DNA of 64,000 nt from an uncultured Bacillota bacterium (GCA_949297575.1 CASFTB010000002.1:1-64000); one strand, 5' to 3'. Shown: positions 33,303 to 42,474, counted from the stretch's first letter. Numbers and translations: made by a program. The notes: generated by a model not told the origin, from the letters alone.

Positions 33303-36300
33303 TTCCTCCCTCCTTTTGCCGCTTTCTTTGCCGCGCGGCGCGCTTTCATTTTTTCGCGAAACTTCTCCCTGTCGAACGACCAATAGAAAAACGCCTTTGC
33401 AAACTTTGACCTGTCCTTTAAAAAATGGTATTCTGAGGGCTGCTGTACACCTTTTTCCGGCGCTGCCTCCGCCGGTGCCGGCAGCGTCCCGAGCTGCCAA
33501 TCCCAGATCTCGCAAAAATTTTTTCTCGCATATCCGCCGTACACTTCGTCTTCGACATAGGAGGCGGAAAACATCCCGCGGTCGAACGGAGTCGCGTCGA
33601 GCAGAAAATTTTCAAACGGTAAAGAGACCTCCGTCGGCCTGCAATAAAAACCGCCGAGCCAATCACCCAGGTGCTCTTTTACATAGGCGCAATAATCGAG
33701 CGCCCCCCGCTGTAATTCGCGCACGGCATGCTCTTCCGCATACGATGGCACGTTTGCCGCAAGGCGCGGGCGCACTTCTCCGTCCAAGATCTCATAGCCT
33801 GCGCCCGATGCGGACGGATCGGAGATAAGAAATTCGCGGAGCACGCCGCTGACGGTCGGAGAAAAGTCATAAAAGCGATGCACTTTGAACCCCGCGTCCC
33901 TTGCGAGCCGCTCCGTCTCGTAGCCGTTTCCGTGGATATACAGGCAGTCGACGGGCTTTCCCGCCAATTCTCCGATAGCTTTTTGCAGCTTCCCGCTGTA
34001 TCCGATATCGAAACAGGCGCATTTTCCGGAAAAATAGTGCGTAAAAGCGACGGACAGTTCGCGGAAGGCGCCGTCCGCTTTCCGCTCGTCATACGAGATC
34101 TCCTTCATGGCGTCCGCAAAGCGGAAAAAGTTTTCCTTCGAGCGAAGAGGCTTGTCCGTCTCTATCCCTCGGCGGCGGTACCGGGCGAGCCCTTCGAGCG
34201 TCAGTTCCCTGCATACGGGCGCAAAGAGCGCCAGTACGCCGTCGGGCGTCGCCTCCCGTACGTCGATAAACCGGAGGAGGCCGTACAAATCCCCCTTTAC
34301 CGCATAGGGCAATAAAAGTTTCCTCCCCGCATAAAAATAATCGGACGCGATCTGGTCTCCGTAGAACAGGCGAAACGCGCGCATCGCGAGTTCGCCGTCC
34401 CTCGCAAGGAAGACGATGCGTTCATATCCTTCTCTCTTTGCCGTATCGTAGATCCATTTCGCGACGCCGAAAAGGTGCATCCCGAGCGCGGTATATCCCG
34501 CAAAATACGGGTCCGCATTATAGCGAGAGGCGCGATTGAAGGAATTGAACGGGTCGTCAAAGGCCCCGTTCGCGGCGCAGGCGAACAGGCACCTGAGGGG
34601 GATCTGGCCGATCATCCCGCGGCTGTCGAACAGGCGGTGACTGCCCGCATAGATACTTTTAAATGCATCCCCAGTGTAAATATTTGAAATGTTGTTCGTG
34701 TACGTCTCCGTCGCCTTAGGCAAAAAGAGAGCCCGCATCCCCTGTGCGCGTGCCGCAAGGATGTCCGCATTCCAGTTATCCCCGATGTGCAGGATGCGCC
34801 CGGGAGCTGTACCTTCCCGCGCAAGGACGGCGCCGAACAGCGTCCCTCCCTTCACCTTCCGCAACGATGAAGAGAGATACAGCGCGCCGTACTCCGCATA
34901 CCCGCACTTTTTCAGGATTTTGCGGACGTGCTCTTCTTCCATGTACATGTCGGAAACGAGGATGACCTTCTTATTTTCCGCACGGGCGAGCTCATACAGC
35001 ATCTTTCCGCAAGCGCGCGGGTAGCAGGATGAAAGTTCGATCTCTTCTTCCGCAGCCTGCAGGGCGGCTGTCTCCTCCTTCGTAAAACCAAACTCTTCCC
35101 GCATGAACGCATAGATCTCGGACAGCGTCACATCTTCGCCGCCGTGGGCAGACCTTTCCGCCGCGCGGCACTTTTCTTCCGCCCCGAGGCGCATCGCGCG
35201 GAACAGTTCCGGATCCTTTACGATACGCCGCGATCTGAGCCCGACGGCATAAAAAAGGTCGGTCGGCTCCCAGAACGGGCGGAGAATGAGCGTGTCGAAA
35301 ATATCGAAGCTGACCGTCTCGACTGTTTCGGCGCGCAGCTTATAGCGCAGTTCTTCGAGTTTTTCGTCCCATTCCGTCTGCGCGCGATAAAAATAAAATT
35401 CATCCCGATCCGGCATGCCGAGCGCGCTCTGCGAAAATCCGTTCAGAAGAGCGGAGACTGCTTCCGCATCCTTCTCCATGCCGGCGGCGCGAAGATTTCC
35501 CGACCAGATCCTGAAATATTTTTGTCTGAACAGGAAAAAATCATCCTGCACGGTCTCCGCCATGCCCGCCTCTTTCAGATACGCTTCGGCGAACGCGAAG
35601 ACGCGCACGATATCCCTGATGTTTTGACGGATGCGCTGCGGAGGAAGCGTAATACTGGTTGAAGCCTGCCCGTGTCGCAGGTAAAAGTAACAGTCATTGT
35701 CGCAGAAAGCCATTTTTTCGGCCATTGTATAGAGCACGCAGGAAAAGGCGATGTCTTCCCCCATCACGAGCGGCGGCTGCATCTTTTCGAGGGCGGGGAA
35801 AGCCCGCAAGAACAGTGATCGCCGATATACCTTGTTCCACACGGTATGCCACAAAAAGCATTCCCCGTGCTGGGCAAAAAAAGCGCGTTTCAGTTCCTCC
35901 CCCTCGAGCGACGGTCTGTTTCTGTTTAACGCGCGGAAATAGTTGTAATAGGTGCGCCGCCCGCTTTCGTCCACCATCACCGTATTGCCGACGACCATAT
36001 CGGCTCGCTCGGCTTCCGCTTTTTCGATCAACGGACGGAACCAGTCGCACGAAACAAAATCGTCGCTGTCAACAAATGCCACATATTCTCCCCGCGCCGC
36101 ACAGATCCCCGTGAGCCTCGCATGGAACAGCCCCTTGTTTTCCGCATGTTTCAGCAGACGGATCCGCCCGTCCTCGGAAGCGAGCCTTTCGACGATCGAT
36201 CGACAGCCGTCCGGGCTGGCGTCGTCCACGCATAAGATCTCAATATTTTTATAGGACTGCGTGCGAACGCTCAGCAGGCATTTTTCCAAAAATTTTTCCG

Positions 36301-36343
36301 TATTGTAAATGGGTACGATGACGGACAGCAGCGGTCCTTCCAT
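33299..36343 (-). CDS. GT2 glycosyltransferase fused to a HAD-like hydrolase region
   Basis: 1014 residues from ATG 36343 with GGAGGGAAAGAC. Residues ~1-230 form a family 2 glycosyltransferase (LSVIVPIYNTEKFLEKCL, CVDDASPDGC, FVDSDDFVS). From about 355 a HAD domain begins with SFDIFDTLI as the DxDxT motif, continues with LVSDMYMEE and ends near HIGDNWNADI, as in the COG5610 group. The remaining ~430 residues (YERIVFLARDGELAMRAFRLFYG, FDIGYSGKLQKAIGEL) occur with these HAD proteins but have no function I can state. Likely a cytoplasmic enzyme for surface polysaccharide assembly, paired with the pyruvyltransferase-family gene. Confidence 0.85.
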   Translation of the reverse strand: MEGPLLSVIVPIYNTEKFLEKCLLSVRTQSYKNIEILCVDDASPDGCRSIVERLASEDGRIRLLKHAENKGLFHARLTGICAARGEYVAFVDSDDFVSCDWFRPLIEKAEAERADMVVGNTVMVDESGRRTYYNYFRALNRNRPSLEGEELKRAFFAQHGECFLWHTVWNKVYRRSLFLRAFPALEKMQPPLVMGEDIAFSCVLYTMAEKMAFCDNDCYFYLRHGQASTSITLPPQRIRQNIRDIVRVFAFAEAYLKEAGMAETVQDDFFLFRQKYFRIWSGNLRAAGMEKDAEAVSALLNGFSQSALGMPDRDEFYFYRAQTEWDEKLEELRYKLRAETVETVSFDIFDTLILRPFWEPTDLFYAVGLRSRRIVKDPELFRAMRLGAEEKCRAAERSAHGGEDVTLSEIYAFMREEFGFTKEETAALQAAEEEIELSSCYPRACGKMLYELARAENKKVILVSDMYMEEEHVRKILKKCGYAEYGALYLSSSLRKVKGGTLFGAVLAREGTAPGRILHIGDNWNADILAARAQGMRALFLPKATETYTNNISNIYTGDAFKSIYAGSHRLFDSRGMIGQIPLRCLFACAANGAFDDPFNSFNRASRYNADPYFAGYTALGMHLFGVAKWIYDTAKREGYERIVFLARDGELAMRAFRLFYGDQIASDYFYAGRKLLLPYAVKGDLYGLLRFIDVREATPDGVLALFAPVCRELTLEGLARYRRRGIETDKPLRSKENFFRFADAMKEISYDERKADGAFRELSVAFTHYFSGKCACFDIGYSGKLQKAIGELAGKPVDCLYIHGNGYETERLARDAGFKVHRFYDFSPTVSGVLREFLISDPSASGAGYEILDGEVRPRLAANVPSYAEEHAVRELQRGALDYCAYVKEHLGDWLGGFYCRPTEVSLPFENFLLDATPFDRGMFSASYVEDEVYGGYARKNFCEIWDWQLGTLPAPAEAAPEKGVQQPSEYHFLKDRSKFAKAFFYWSFDREKFREKMKARRAAKKAAKGGRK

Positions 36344-36497
36344 TGTCTTTCCCTCCTCTGTCGATACCGTTAGTATGCCACGTTCGGCAAAGGCAATGCA
36401 ATAAAAGGACAATCCGTTCCGCTTTGCAGGCAGATACAGATGCGCCGATCGATTGACTTTGCCGCCTCTTTACGCTAAAATAATGGACAGAAAAGAG

Positions 36498-36554
36498 TTG
36501 TCCTCGCCCGAGCAGGACGAGGACAAAAGAAAAGCAGCCCGAAAAACGGACTGC
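36498..36554 (-). terminator. Two tandem hairpins after tRNA-Trp
   Basis: On the minus strand GCAGTCCG-TTTTT-CGGGCTGC followed by TTTTCTTTT (36523-36554), then a second stem TTGTCCTCG / CGAGGACAA (36498-36526). The first is a good intrinsic terminator of the tRNA; the second may be a backup. Confidence 0.85.
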
Positions 36555-36557
36555 TTT

Positions 36558-36632
36558 TGGCAGGGGAGACGCGATTCGAACACGCAACCTACGGTTTTGG
36601 AGACCGCTACTCTACCGTTGAGCCACTCCCCT
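36558..36632 (-). tRNA. tRNA-Trp (anticodon CCA)
   Basis: 75 bases with encoded CCA. Acceptor AGGGGAG pairs with CTCCCCT, the anticodon loop CTCCAAA gives CCA, and the T arm is TGCGTGTTCGAATCGCG. The only tryptophan tRNA in the window. Confidence 0.96.
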
Positions 36633-36709
36633 AAGCACTCTGTAATTATATAATAAAAATAACTTTTAGTCAACGGTTTTTTGACCGTTATCGCAAAAAG
36701 GAGAAAAAA

Positions 36710-37516
36710 ATGAAAAAGCAGTTCAAACTCGGCGTGATCGGCGGCGGCTTCATGGCGAGCGCTATCGTCAGGGGCGTCACCGGTTCCGGATTCGTAAAGG
36801 GCAAAAAGATCGTCGTCGCAGATCCGTCCGAAGCGGCGCGGAGCAAGATGGAAGAGCTCGGCGTCAACGTCTCTGCGAACAACAGGGAAGTTGCCGAAAA
36901 CAGCGAATATCTTCTCTTTGCGGTGAAGCCGCAGAACTTCCCCGCCGTTGCGGAAGAGATCGGCGGCATCGGAACGGCGAAGGCGATCTCCATCATGGCG
37001 GGCGTAAAAAAGCAGAAGATCCGTGCCGCCCTTTCGGGCTGCGTGAAGGTCGCGCGCGCCATGCCAAACCTCCCCTGCTCCGTCGGCGCCGGGATGACCG
37101 CGGTCGATATTTCCGACTTTGAAGACGCGGAAGACTGCGCGTTCATCCACGGCATCTTCGACAGCCTCGGGAACGTGCTCATCTGCTCGGAAGACAAGCT
37201 GAACGCCGTCACGGGGATCAGCGGCAGCGGCCCCGCCTATGTCTATATGTTCATCGACGGGCTGATCCGGGCGGGCGTCGCGCAGGGTCTGACGGAAGAC
37301 GAAGCGAAGACGCTCGCCGTAAATACCGTCGCAGGCGGCGCGGAGATGGTCGCCCGATCGGAAGATAAGACGCTCGGACAGCTGATCGATGCGGTTTGCA
37401 GCAAGGGCGGCACCACCATCCAGGCGGTGGACTCTTTCCGCGAGGACGACCTGTACGGCACCATCGGGCGCGCCGTCGCCGCATGCGTAAAGCGCGCACA
37501 GGAGCTCTCCGAGTAA
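36710..37516 (+). CDS. proC: Pyrroline-5-carboxylate reductase
   Basis: 268 residues, the NAD(P)H-dependent last step of proline synthesis. The N-terminal Rossmann motif reads GVIGGGFMASAI, and the C-terminal dimer helix carries the family signature TGISGSGPAYVYMFIDGLIRAGV, with the SKGGTT motif further on. AAAAAGGAGAAAAAA precedes the ATG. The gene opens a two-gene unit with rnhA three bases downstream. Standard length, no anomalies. Confidence 0.96.
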   Translation: MKKQFKLGVIGGGFMASAIVRGVTGSGFVKGKKIVVADPSEAARSKMEELGVNVSANNREVAENSEYLLFAVKPQNFPAVAEEIGGIGTAKAISIMAGVKKQKIRAALSGCVKVARAMPNLPCSVGAGMTAVDISDFEDAEDCAFIHGIFDSLGNVLICSEDKLNAVTGISGSGPAYVYMFIDGLIRAGVAQGLTEDEAKTLAVNTVAGGAEMVARSEDKTLGQLIDAVCSKGGTTIQAVDSFREDDLYGTIGRAVAACVKRAQELSE

Positions 37517-37519
37517 TTT

Positions 37520-37969
37520 ATGAAGCGGATCGAACTTTACACAGACGGCGCCTGCTCCGGAAATCCCGGGGCGGGCGGATACGGCGCCATCCTCATCTAT
37601 AACGGCATAGAAAAGGAGCTCAGCGGCGGCGAGCCCTCCACCACGAACAACCGCATGGAGATCTATGCGGTCATTGTCGGGCTGCGTGCACTGAAAGAGC
37701 CCTGCGAGGTCACCGTATACAGCGATTCCGCCTATACGGTAAACGCCTTTAACGCGGGCTGGATCGCCTCCTGGGAAAAGGGCGGCTGGAAAAAGGCGGA
37801 CGGCAAGCCTGTCCTCAATGTAGATCTCTGGCAAGAGCTCCTCTCCCTTATCCGAAAGCACCGCGTCCGCTTCATAAAAGTGAAAGGGCACGCAGACAAT
37901 GACTACAACAACCGCTGCGACGCGCTCGCCCGCGCAGCGATCAAAAAAATCACCCCCCCTCCCGCATGA
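37520..37969 (+). CDS. rnhA: Ribonuclease HI
   Basis: 149 residues. The DEDD active site is D9 (YTDGACSGNPG), E47 (NNRMEIYA), D69 (YSDSAY) and D134 (NRCDALA), with H124 in VKGHADN. It removes RNA from RNA-DNA hybrids. The basic-protrusion segment WEKGGWKKADGKPV is present, so it is the canonical bacterial type. It begins three bases after the proC stop and so is co-transcribed. Confidence 0.96.
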   Translation: MKRIELYTDGACSGNPGAGGYGAILIYNGIEKELSGGEPSTTNNRMEIYAVIVGLRALKEPCEVTVYSDSAYTVNAFNAGWIASWEKGGWKKADGKPVLNVDLWQELLSLIRKHRVRFIKVKGHADNDYNNRCDALARAAIKKITPPPA

Positions 37970-38032
37970 ATGAGCAGCCGATCGGATATACTATATCAGT
38001 ATACCGTAAAGCGCACAGCGGAGGGATAGCCA

Positions 38033-39061
38033 ATGCGGCCGTCAGCAAAACAAAAACTGCATACAGCGATATCTGCAGCCGTTGCGATCTTCAGCGCAGC
38101 GGCTACCGTTCTCTTTACCGTCCTGTGCATGTCCAATTTTAAGAGCGGCTTCCTGTACCGGCACGCCGTCGTCATCACTTCCGTCGCCGTCTTCGTCGAG
38201 ATCGTGTGTATTGCGCTCGCAGCAGTCTTTTTTGTGGCCGGTAAAAAGACCGCCTATAAATGTATGCTGACGGTGCTCGTCCTCGCGGCGGTCGCTCTGT
38301 TCACCCTCTACATTTTTCAGGTGACGGGGCTGCTTGCGCGCATAGACTCCGTGGAATCCCTGCGGGACATCATAAAGGGTACGGGCATCTGGGGGCCGAT
38401 CGTCTTTATCCTCCTGCAGGCTCTGCAAGTCTTTATTTTGCCTATCCCCGGCGTCCTTACCATCCTCGCCGGAGTGCTCGCGTTCGACAACATCTTTCTT
38501 ACCTGTCTGTACAGCTATATCGGCATCCTGGCCGGCTCCTTCATCGCCTTTTTTATCGGAAGAGCTGTCGGTTACAGGGCCGCGGCGTGGCTGGTCGGCA
38601 AAGAGTCCCTCGACAAATGGCTCACCCGTTTAAAGGGCAGAGACAGGCTGATCCTGTCGGCAATGTTTATCCTGCCCCTCTTCCCCGACGATATCCTCTG
38701 CTTTATATCAGGTCTCTCTTCGATGACCTGGAAATATTTTTTCGTCATGCAGCTGATCTCGCGCGCCCTCTCGGTGGCGGTCTCCTGTTTTTCCATAGAC
38801 GGAAGGATCATCCCGTACGATACCCCCTGGGGCATCGCGCTTTGGGTATGCATCGGACTCGCCGTCATCGCGCTCTTCATATTCCTCTATAAAAAGGGAG
38901 ACAAGTTCGAACAATGGGTCTCACGCCTATTGCACGGCAGACGCAGACGGAAAGATCTCCCGGCAGCGGAAAAAAGCATGCAAAATGCGGATGGCTCCGC
39001 TGCGGCACAAAAAAGCGATCCTGCGAAACATGCCCGCGCGGATACGCCGAAAAACACGTGA
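38033..39061 (+). CDS. VTT-domain (TVP38/TMEM64/DedA-like) membrane protein
   Basis: 342 residues, start behind GGAGGGATAGCCA. Three N-terminal helices (about 10-110) are followed by the VTT core: PIVFILLQALQVFILPIPGVLTILAGVLAF, then SYIGILAGSFIAFFIGRAVG, LILSAMFILPLFPDDILCFISGLSS and two last helices. The re-entrant FILPIPG and PxxPDD blocks are those of TVP38-type proteins, linked to lipid scrambling or undecaprenyl-phosphate recycling. The C-tail (about 300-342) is cytoplasmic, Lys/Arg/Ala-rich and variable. An inverted repeat (ATACT...AGTAT, 37987-38002) lies before the gene. Confidence 0.85.
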   Translation: MRPSAKQKLHTAISAAVAIFSAAATVLFTVLCMSNFKSGFLYRHAVVITSVAVFVEIVCIALAAVFFVAGKKTAYKCMLTVLVLAAVALFTLYIFQVTGLLARIDSVESLRDIIKGTGIWGPIVFILLQALQVFILPIPGVLTILAGVLAFDNIFLTCLYSYIGILAGSFIAFFIGRAVGYRAAAWLVGKESLDKWLTRLKGRDRLILSAMFILPLFPDDILCFISGLSSMTWKYFFVMQLISRALSVAVSCFSIDGRIIPYDTPWGIALWVCIGLAVIALFIFLYKKGDKFEQWVSRLLHGRRRRKDLPAAEKSMQNADGSAAAQKSDPAKHARADTPKNT

Positions 39062-39120
39062 CCCCGAACGCGCCGCTTCTGCAGATATATGATGACGCAG
39101 GAACTTCTTTCTTGACAGGA

Positions 39121-39152
39121 CAAAAAAGAACACCGAACTTACTTCGGTGTTC
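39121..39152 (-). terminator. Terminator of tRNA-Thr
   Basis: On the minus strand GAACACCGAA-GTAAG-TTCGGTGTTC followed by TTTTTTG, six bases after the tRNA. Confidence 0.93.
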
Positions 39153-39157
39153 CAAAA

Positions 39158-39233
<76 letters not shown>

Positions 39234-39379
39234 AAATTTATTTTTTAAAGACAGCTTATTTATTATAAGCGATAAGGCATAAAAAGTCAATTCTTTCGTG
39301 CAGAGATTTTTGAGAAAATAAAAAAATGTTCATAGAACGGGCACCGCTGCAAGATCTGCCGCGGAGCCCGTTTTTTTCA

Positions 39380-39964
39380 TCAGCTCCTCTTTTCATCGAT
39401 ATAGGTCGCTTCAAGGTCAGAGACATGCAGGAGCACGGCGAGCGGATACCTCCTGTATGCGTCGCTGACGGAAGAGTCACCGCCCCTGGCGCGGGCATCG
39501 AACCCGCCCATATGCCAGTTGATCGCCATCGCCTCCTCGCGCGTCAGTTTAATAAAACTGCCCGCAATATACACGGATTTTTCTCCGTGTCCGAAAGGCA
39601 GAGCTTCCTCCCTCGTAAAGCACGGCTTGCGGATCCATTCGCCGTTTTCCTTTACGTTGCGGAAATCGGGTTTATAAAAATCGATCTTACACAGGTCGTG
39701 CAGCAGCCCGCATATGGCGATCGTCTCCTGTGAAACGAGTTTTTCCCGCTCCTCCCCGTATTCGGCATCCGCATTGGCGAGGAGCCTGCGATACACATTG
39801 ACGCTGTGCTCGCAGAGCCCGCCCTCATACGCGCAATGATACCGCATGCTTGCGGGCGCACGGAAAAAATCGGATCGGTTCAGATAAGCGAGCAGATCGT
39901 CGGCACCCGGGCGACGGATGTTTTGCTCGAATATGCGGATAAATTCTTCCTTCGCGTTTTCCAT
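39380..39964 (-). CDS. HD-domain phosphohydrolase
   Basis: 194 residues from ATG 39964 (AAGGAGGAGGAAAGGCC upstream). HCAYEGGLCEHSVNVYRRL and CGLLHDLCKID supply the metal-binding His and HD pair, and INWHMGGFDA provides a later His, so the metallo-phosphohydrolase site looks complete. The substrate is not known; this short single-domain type is common in Clostridia. It has its own promoter (TTGACG-18-TATAAT, 39983-40012). Confidence 0.8.
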   Translation of the reverse strand: MENAKEEFIRIFEQNIRRPGADDLLAYLNRSDFFRAPASMRYHCAYEGGLCEHSVNVYRRLLANADAEYGEEREKLVSQETIAICGLLHDLCKIDFYKPDFRNVKENGEWIRKPCFTREEALPFGHGEKSVYIAGSFIKLTREEAMAINWHMGGFDARARGGDSSVSDAYRRYPLAVLLHVSDLEATYIDEKRS

Positions 39965-39982
39965 GGCCTTTCCTCCTCCTTC

Positions 39983-40012
39983 ATTATAGCAAAACAGCGT
40001 TCGCTTCGTCAA
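39983..40012 (-). promoter_or_regulatory. Predicted promoter of the HD hydrolase
   Basis: On the minus strand TTGACG (40007-40012), 18 bases, TATAAT (39983-39988), followed by the GGAGG of the gene. Confidence 0.65.
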
Positions 40013-40117
40013 TCAAAAGAAAACGTATTTTCCCCTGTACGATCCGTCTGCTTTGCTGCCCGACGTTCGGTTCGTCTCAGACGATCGATTTGCGACGCAA
40101 AACGGTGCTTCGCGGCA

Positions 40118-40146
40118 TTGACTTGCACACAAAAAAAATATATAAT
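40118..40146 (+). promoter_or_regulatory. Predicted promoter of the LysR-type gene
   Basis: TTGACT (40118-40123), 17 bases including an A8 run, TATAAT (40141-40146), then GAGAAAGGAG before the start. Confidence 0.78.
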
Positions 40147-40166
40147 ATTTGAGAAAGGAGACCAAA

Positions 40167-41057
40167 ATGGAGATCAGACAAATGAAATACTTCCTCGCCG
40201 TAGCGAGGCAGGAGAGCATCACTAAGGCCGCTGAGCTTCTGTTTATCACACAGCCCAGCCTTACCCGCCAGATCCAGAGTTTGGAAAAGGAGATCGGGAG
40301 CCCGCTCTTTGTCCGCGGCAAAAGGAAACTCAGCCTCACCGAGACAGGCAAACTGCTTCGCAAGCGTGCGGAAGAGATGCTGCTGCTCTACGAAAAGACG
40401 GAGGCAGAGCTGCTGAGCGCATCCTCTGCCGTCGGCGGCGATGTCTTCATAGGCGGCGGAGAAAGTTATGCCATGGGCTACCTCGCTTCCGTTGCGAAGG
40501 AACTGCACGAAAAAAATCCGAACATACACTTTCATCTCTTCAGCGGCGATATAGCGGATGTCACCGAACGCCTGGACAAAGGCCTCCTAGATTTCGGCCT
40601 GCTCATTGAACCGGCCGATCTGACGAAATACGATTTTATAAAGCTTCCCGTCAAAGATACGTGGGGCGTCCTTCTCCGCCGAGACCATCCTCTGGCAAAG
40701 CTGCCGCACGTCACTGCGGAAGACCTACGGAACACAGACCTCATCATTTCCCGGCACGCTTTAAACAGGAGCAATGTTACGGAATGGTTTGGCGGCAAAC
40801 GCATGCTGGAGGCCTGCGTGACATATAACCTTCTCTATAATGCGGCGCTTTTTGCGCAGCAAGGGATCGGGGCCGTGGTCTGCCTCGATAAGCTCATCTC
40901 CCTCACGGACGACAGCGACCTGTGCTTCCGCCCCTTTTTCCCTAAACTTGAATCCGACCTCTCCGTCGCATGGAAAAAACATCAGGTATTTTCCAAAGCC
41001 GCGCAGCTTTTCCTCGACATCCTGAAAACTCGCGTCGATGCGGAGAAACTTTTCTGA
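40167..41057 (+). CDS. LysR-family transcriptional regulator
   Basis: 296 residues. The winged-helix DNA-binding domain is at residues 1-60 (MKYFLAVARQESITKAAELL, ITQPSLTRQIQSLEKEIGSPLF, then TETG). The effector domain (about 90-290) resembles the periplasmic-binding fold, with GLLDFGLLIEP and VLLRRDHPLA. The ATG at 40167 is chosen over an upstream ATG at 40149 because AAAGGAG lies seven bases before it. It does not face a divergent structural gene that would reveal its target. Confidence 0.93.
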   Translation: MEIRQMKYFLAVARQESITKAAELLFITQPSLTRQIQSLEKEIGSPLFVRGKRKLSLTETGKLLRKRAEEMLLLYEKTEAELLSASSAVGGDVFIGGGESYAMGYLASVAKELHEKNPNIHFHLFSGDIADVTERLDKGLLDFGLLIEPADLTKYDFIKLPVKDTWGVLLRRDHPLAKLPHVTAEDLRNTDLIISRHALNRSNVTEWFGGKRMLEACVTYNLLYNAALFAQQGIGAVVCLDKLISLTDDSDLCFRPFFPKLESDLSVAWKKHQVFSKAAQLFLDILKTRVDAEKLF

Positions 41058-41074
41058 CACTTCGTTGTAATAGC

Positions 41075-41105
41075 AAAAAAGAGCTCCTGTCGGAGCTCTT
41101 TTTTG
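41075..41105. terminator. Bidirectional terminator between the LysR gene and the small Cys-rich gene
   Basis: AAAAAAGAGCTCC-TGTC-GGAGCTCTTTTTT, symmetrical, serving the two converging genes. Confidence 0.93.
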
Positions 41106-41339
41106 CTATTTCGCGGCACGCGCCTTGCCCGCCGCTCTCGCGGTACGCTTTGCAGGCGCCTTTTTTACAGCAGGTTCGTCCTTTGCATAGAAGGACTTGT
41201 AGGCCGACGCACAGGGATAGCATGCGCTCTTGTCGCACCGTTTGCAGTACGGAAAGGAACCGCATGCGTCCTTTCCCTCCCGCTCGCTCTCATACCATTT
41301 ATCGGCATCGAGCACCTTTTGTAATTCTTCCAATTCCAT
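41106..41339 (-). CDS. Small cysteine-rich protein with histone H1-like basic tail
   Basis: 77 residues from ATG 41339 (CGGAGG eight bases upstream; an earlier in-frame ATG lacks that support). An acidic helix (MELEELQKVLDADKWYESE) leads to a five-cysteine cluster CGSFPYCKRCDKSACYPC, then YKSFYAKDEP and a Lys/Ala/Arg/Pro tail (VKKAPAKRTARAAGKARAAK). The spacing suggests a zinc or Fe-S site, and the tail suggests nucleic-acid binding; both are inference. I recognise no family. It is monocistronic, between a shared terminator and the alpha/beta hydrolase. Confidence 0.7.
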   Translation of the reverse strand: MELEELQKVLDADKWYESEREGKDACGSFPYCKRCDKSACYPCASAYKSFYAKDEPAVKKAPAKRTARAAGKARAAK

Positions 41340-41433
41340 TGACAGTACCTCCGTTCTCACCTGTCCCCGCTATCCATTGCAATTATAGTCATTTTTCAAA
41401 AAAGTGCAAGCGTTCTGCCCGCAAAGAAAAAAT

Positions 41434-42474
41434 TTACACAGATTTTTCATCCTCGAAACAGGAGAAGCAAAACCTTCCGATCTCCTCCATGACGGCTGGG
41501 TCTTCTTCCGTCAGAAGGCTGTAATCGACATCGGCAAGAAGATCCGCCGCTTTTATCTTCTGTTTTTTTGCGAGAGAGAGCCGACGGACGAACTCGCCGT
41601 TCATATAAGACTCTGCCCTTTCAGACAGATACACGTTGTGCCCCTTGTTCTCATAGGAGATAAACTTTATATTTTTTCTATTACGGACGGCCTGCGCGAC
41701 GCGAGCGCCGTTATACTTATAAGAAACCGTTCCGTCCTTTTTCCCGTATAACAGCAGGACTTTTTTCTCCGTATTGCACAGAGAAGAGATGCTGTTTTTG
41801 TTCCCTTCTTTACCGAACCGCAGTCTGTTGGACCACCTGAAAAAAACGCTCAGCAGGAGAGACAGCGGACGGAATTTCGGGCACCCCGTCTGACCCATTG
41901 CCTCGGCCGCCGAAACGAAGCCGCACATCGCGACGCCGCCCGCTATGCGTGCATCCGTTTCCAAAGAATTCATGACCGTAAAGGCGCCCCAGGAATGCCC
42001 GACCAGCACGATCCTCTCAAAATCGCACAGGCGCACATCCGTCGACGCAAAACGCAGCGCAGCGGCAAGATCGAACGGCCCCTGTTCAAAACCGCGCATG
42101 ACCCCGTCGCTCAGCACACAGCCGCTACCGTCATAGGCAAGCACGAGGAAGCCGCAGCCGACAAGGAAGGCGATCTCCGTCATATAAGCATGATGCCCTG
42201 CCCCGAAGCCATGCACAAAGACGACGAGACCTTTCGACGAATCGACTGCACTGTACAAAAAGCCGCGCAATATTTGACCTTGATCGGAAAGAAAAGATAC
42301 CGGCTCTGCGCGTATCCCGGGGAAATCCTTTTCGGTAAAATATTTCAGATGGATATTGCCGTCATAACGCTTATCGGAAAAGCGCAAATACGCGATCGCC
42401 GCAATAACAAAGAGAAAAAGGAAGAGGAAAATCAATACGCCGGCTATGCCGGATATTAAAAGGACCGTAAACAT
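41434..42474 (-). CDS. Membrane-anchored alpha/beta hydrolase
   Basis: 346 residues. One N-terminal membrane helix (about 4-30), then an alpha/beta hydrolase core: oxyanion segment VFVHGFGAGHHAYM, nucleophile elbow VLVGHSWGAFTV, acid likely in LLYGKKDGTVSYK, and His in YENKGHNVYLSE. The catalytic triad looks complete. The family covers esterases, lipases and peptidases, so the substrate is open. GGTGA lies four bases before the ATG. The last ~60 residues are a charged helix beyond the core. Confidence 0.85.
   Translation of the reverse strand: MFTVLLISGIAGVLIFLFLFLFVIAAIAYLRFSDKRYDGNIHLKYFTEKDFPGIRAEPVSFLSDQGQILRGFLYSAVDSSKGLVVFVHGFGAGHHAYMTEIAFLVGCGFLVLAYDGSGCVLSDGVMRGFEQGPFDLAAALRFASTDVRLCDFERIVLVGHSWGAFTVMNSLETDARIAGGVAMCGFVSAAEAMGQTGCPKFRPLSLLLSVFFRWSNRLRFGKEGNKNSISSLCNTEKKVLLLYGKKDGTVSYKYNGARVAQAVRNRKNIKFISYENKGHNVYLSERAESYMNGEFVRRLSLAKKQKIKAADLLADVDYSLLTEEDPAVMEEIGRFCFSCFEDEKSV

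Noticed and set aside
36470-37891. A 473-codon minus-strand open frame opposite proC and rnhA
   Set aside because: It is antisense to two clearly conserved genes and has the Asp/Gly/Ala/Arg-rich composition produced by GC-biased codon positions; no recognisable domain or ribosome binding site.
37985-38005. Inverted repeat ATACT-ATATC-AGTAT before the VTT gene
   Set aside because: Short and AT-only; such repeats are expected by chance near promoters. Kept only as a remark in the gene entry.
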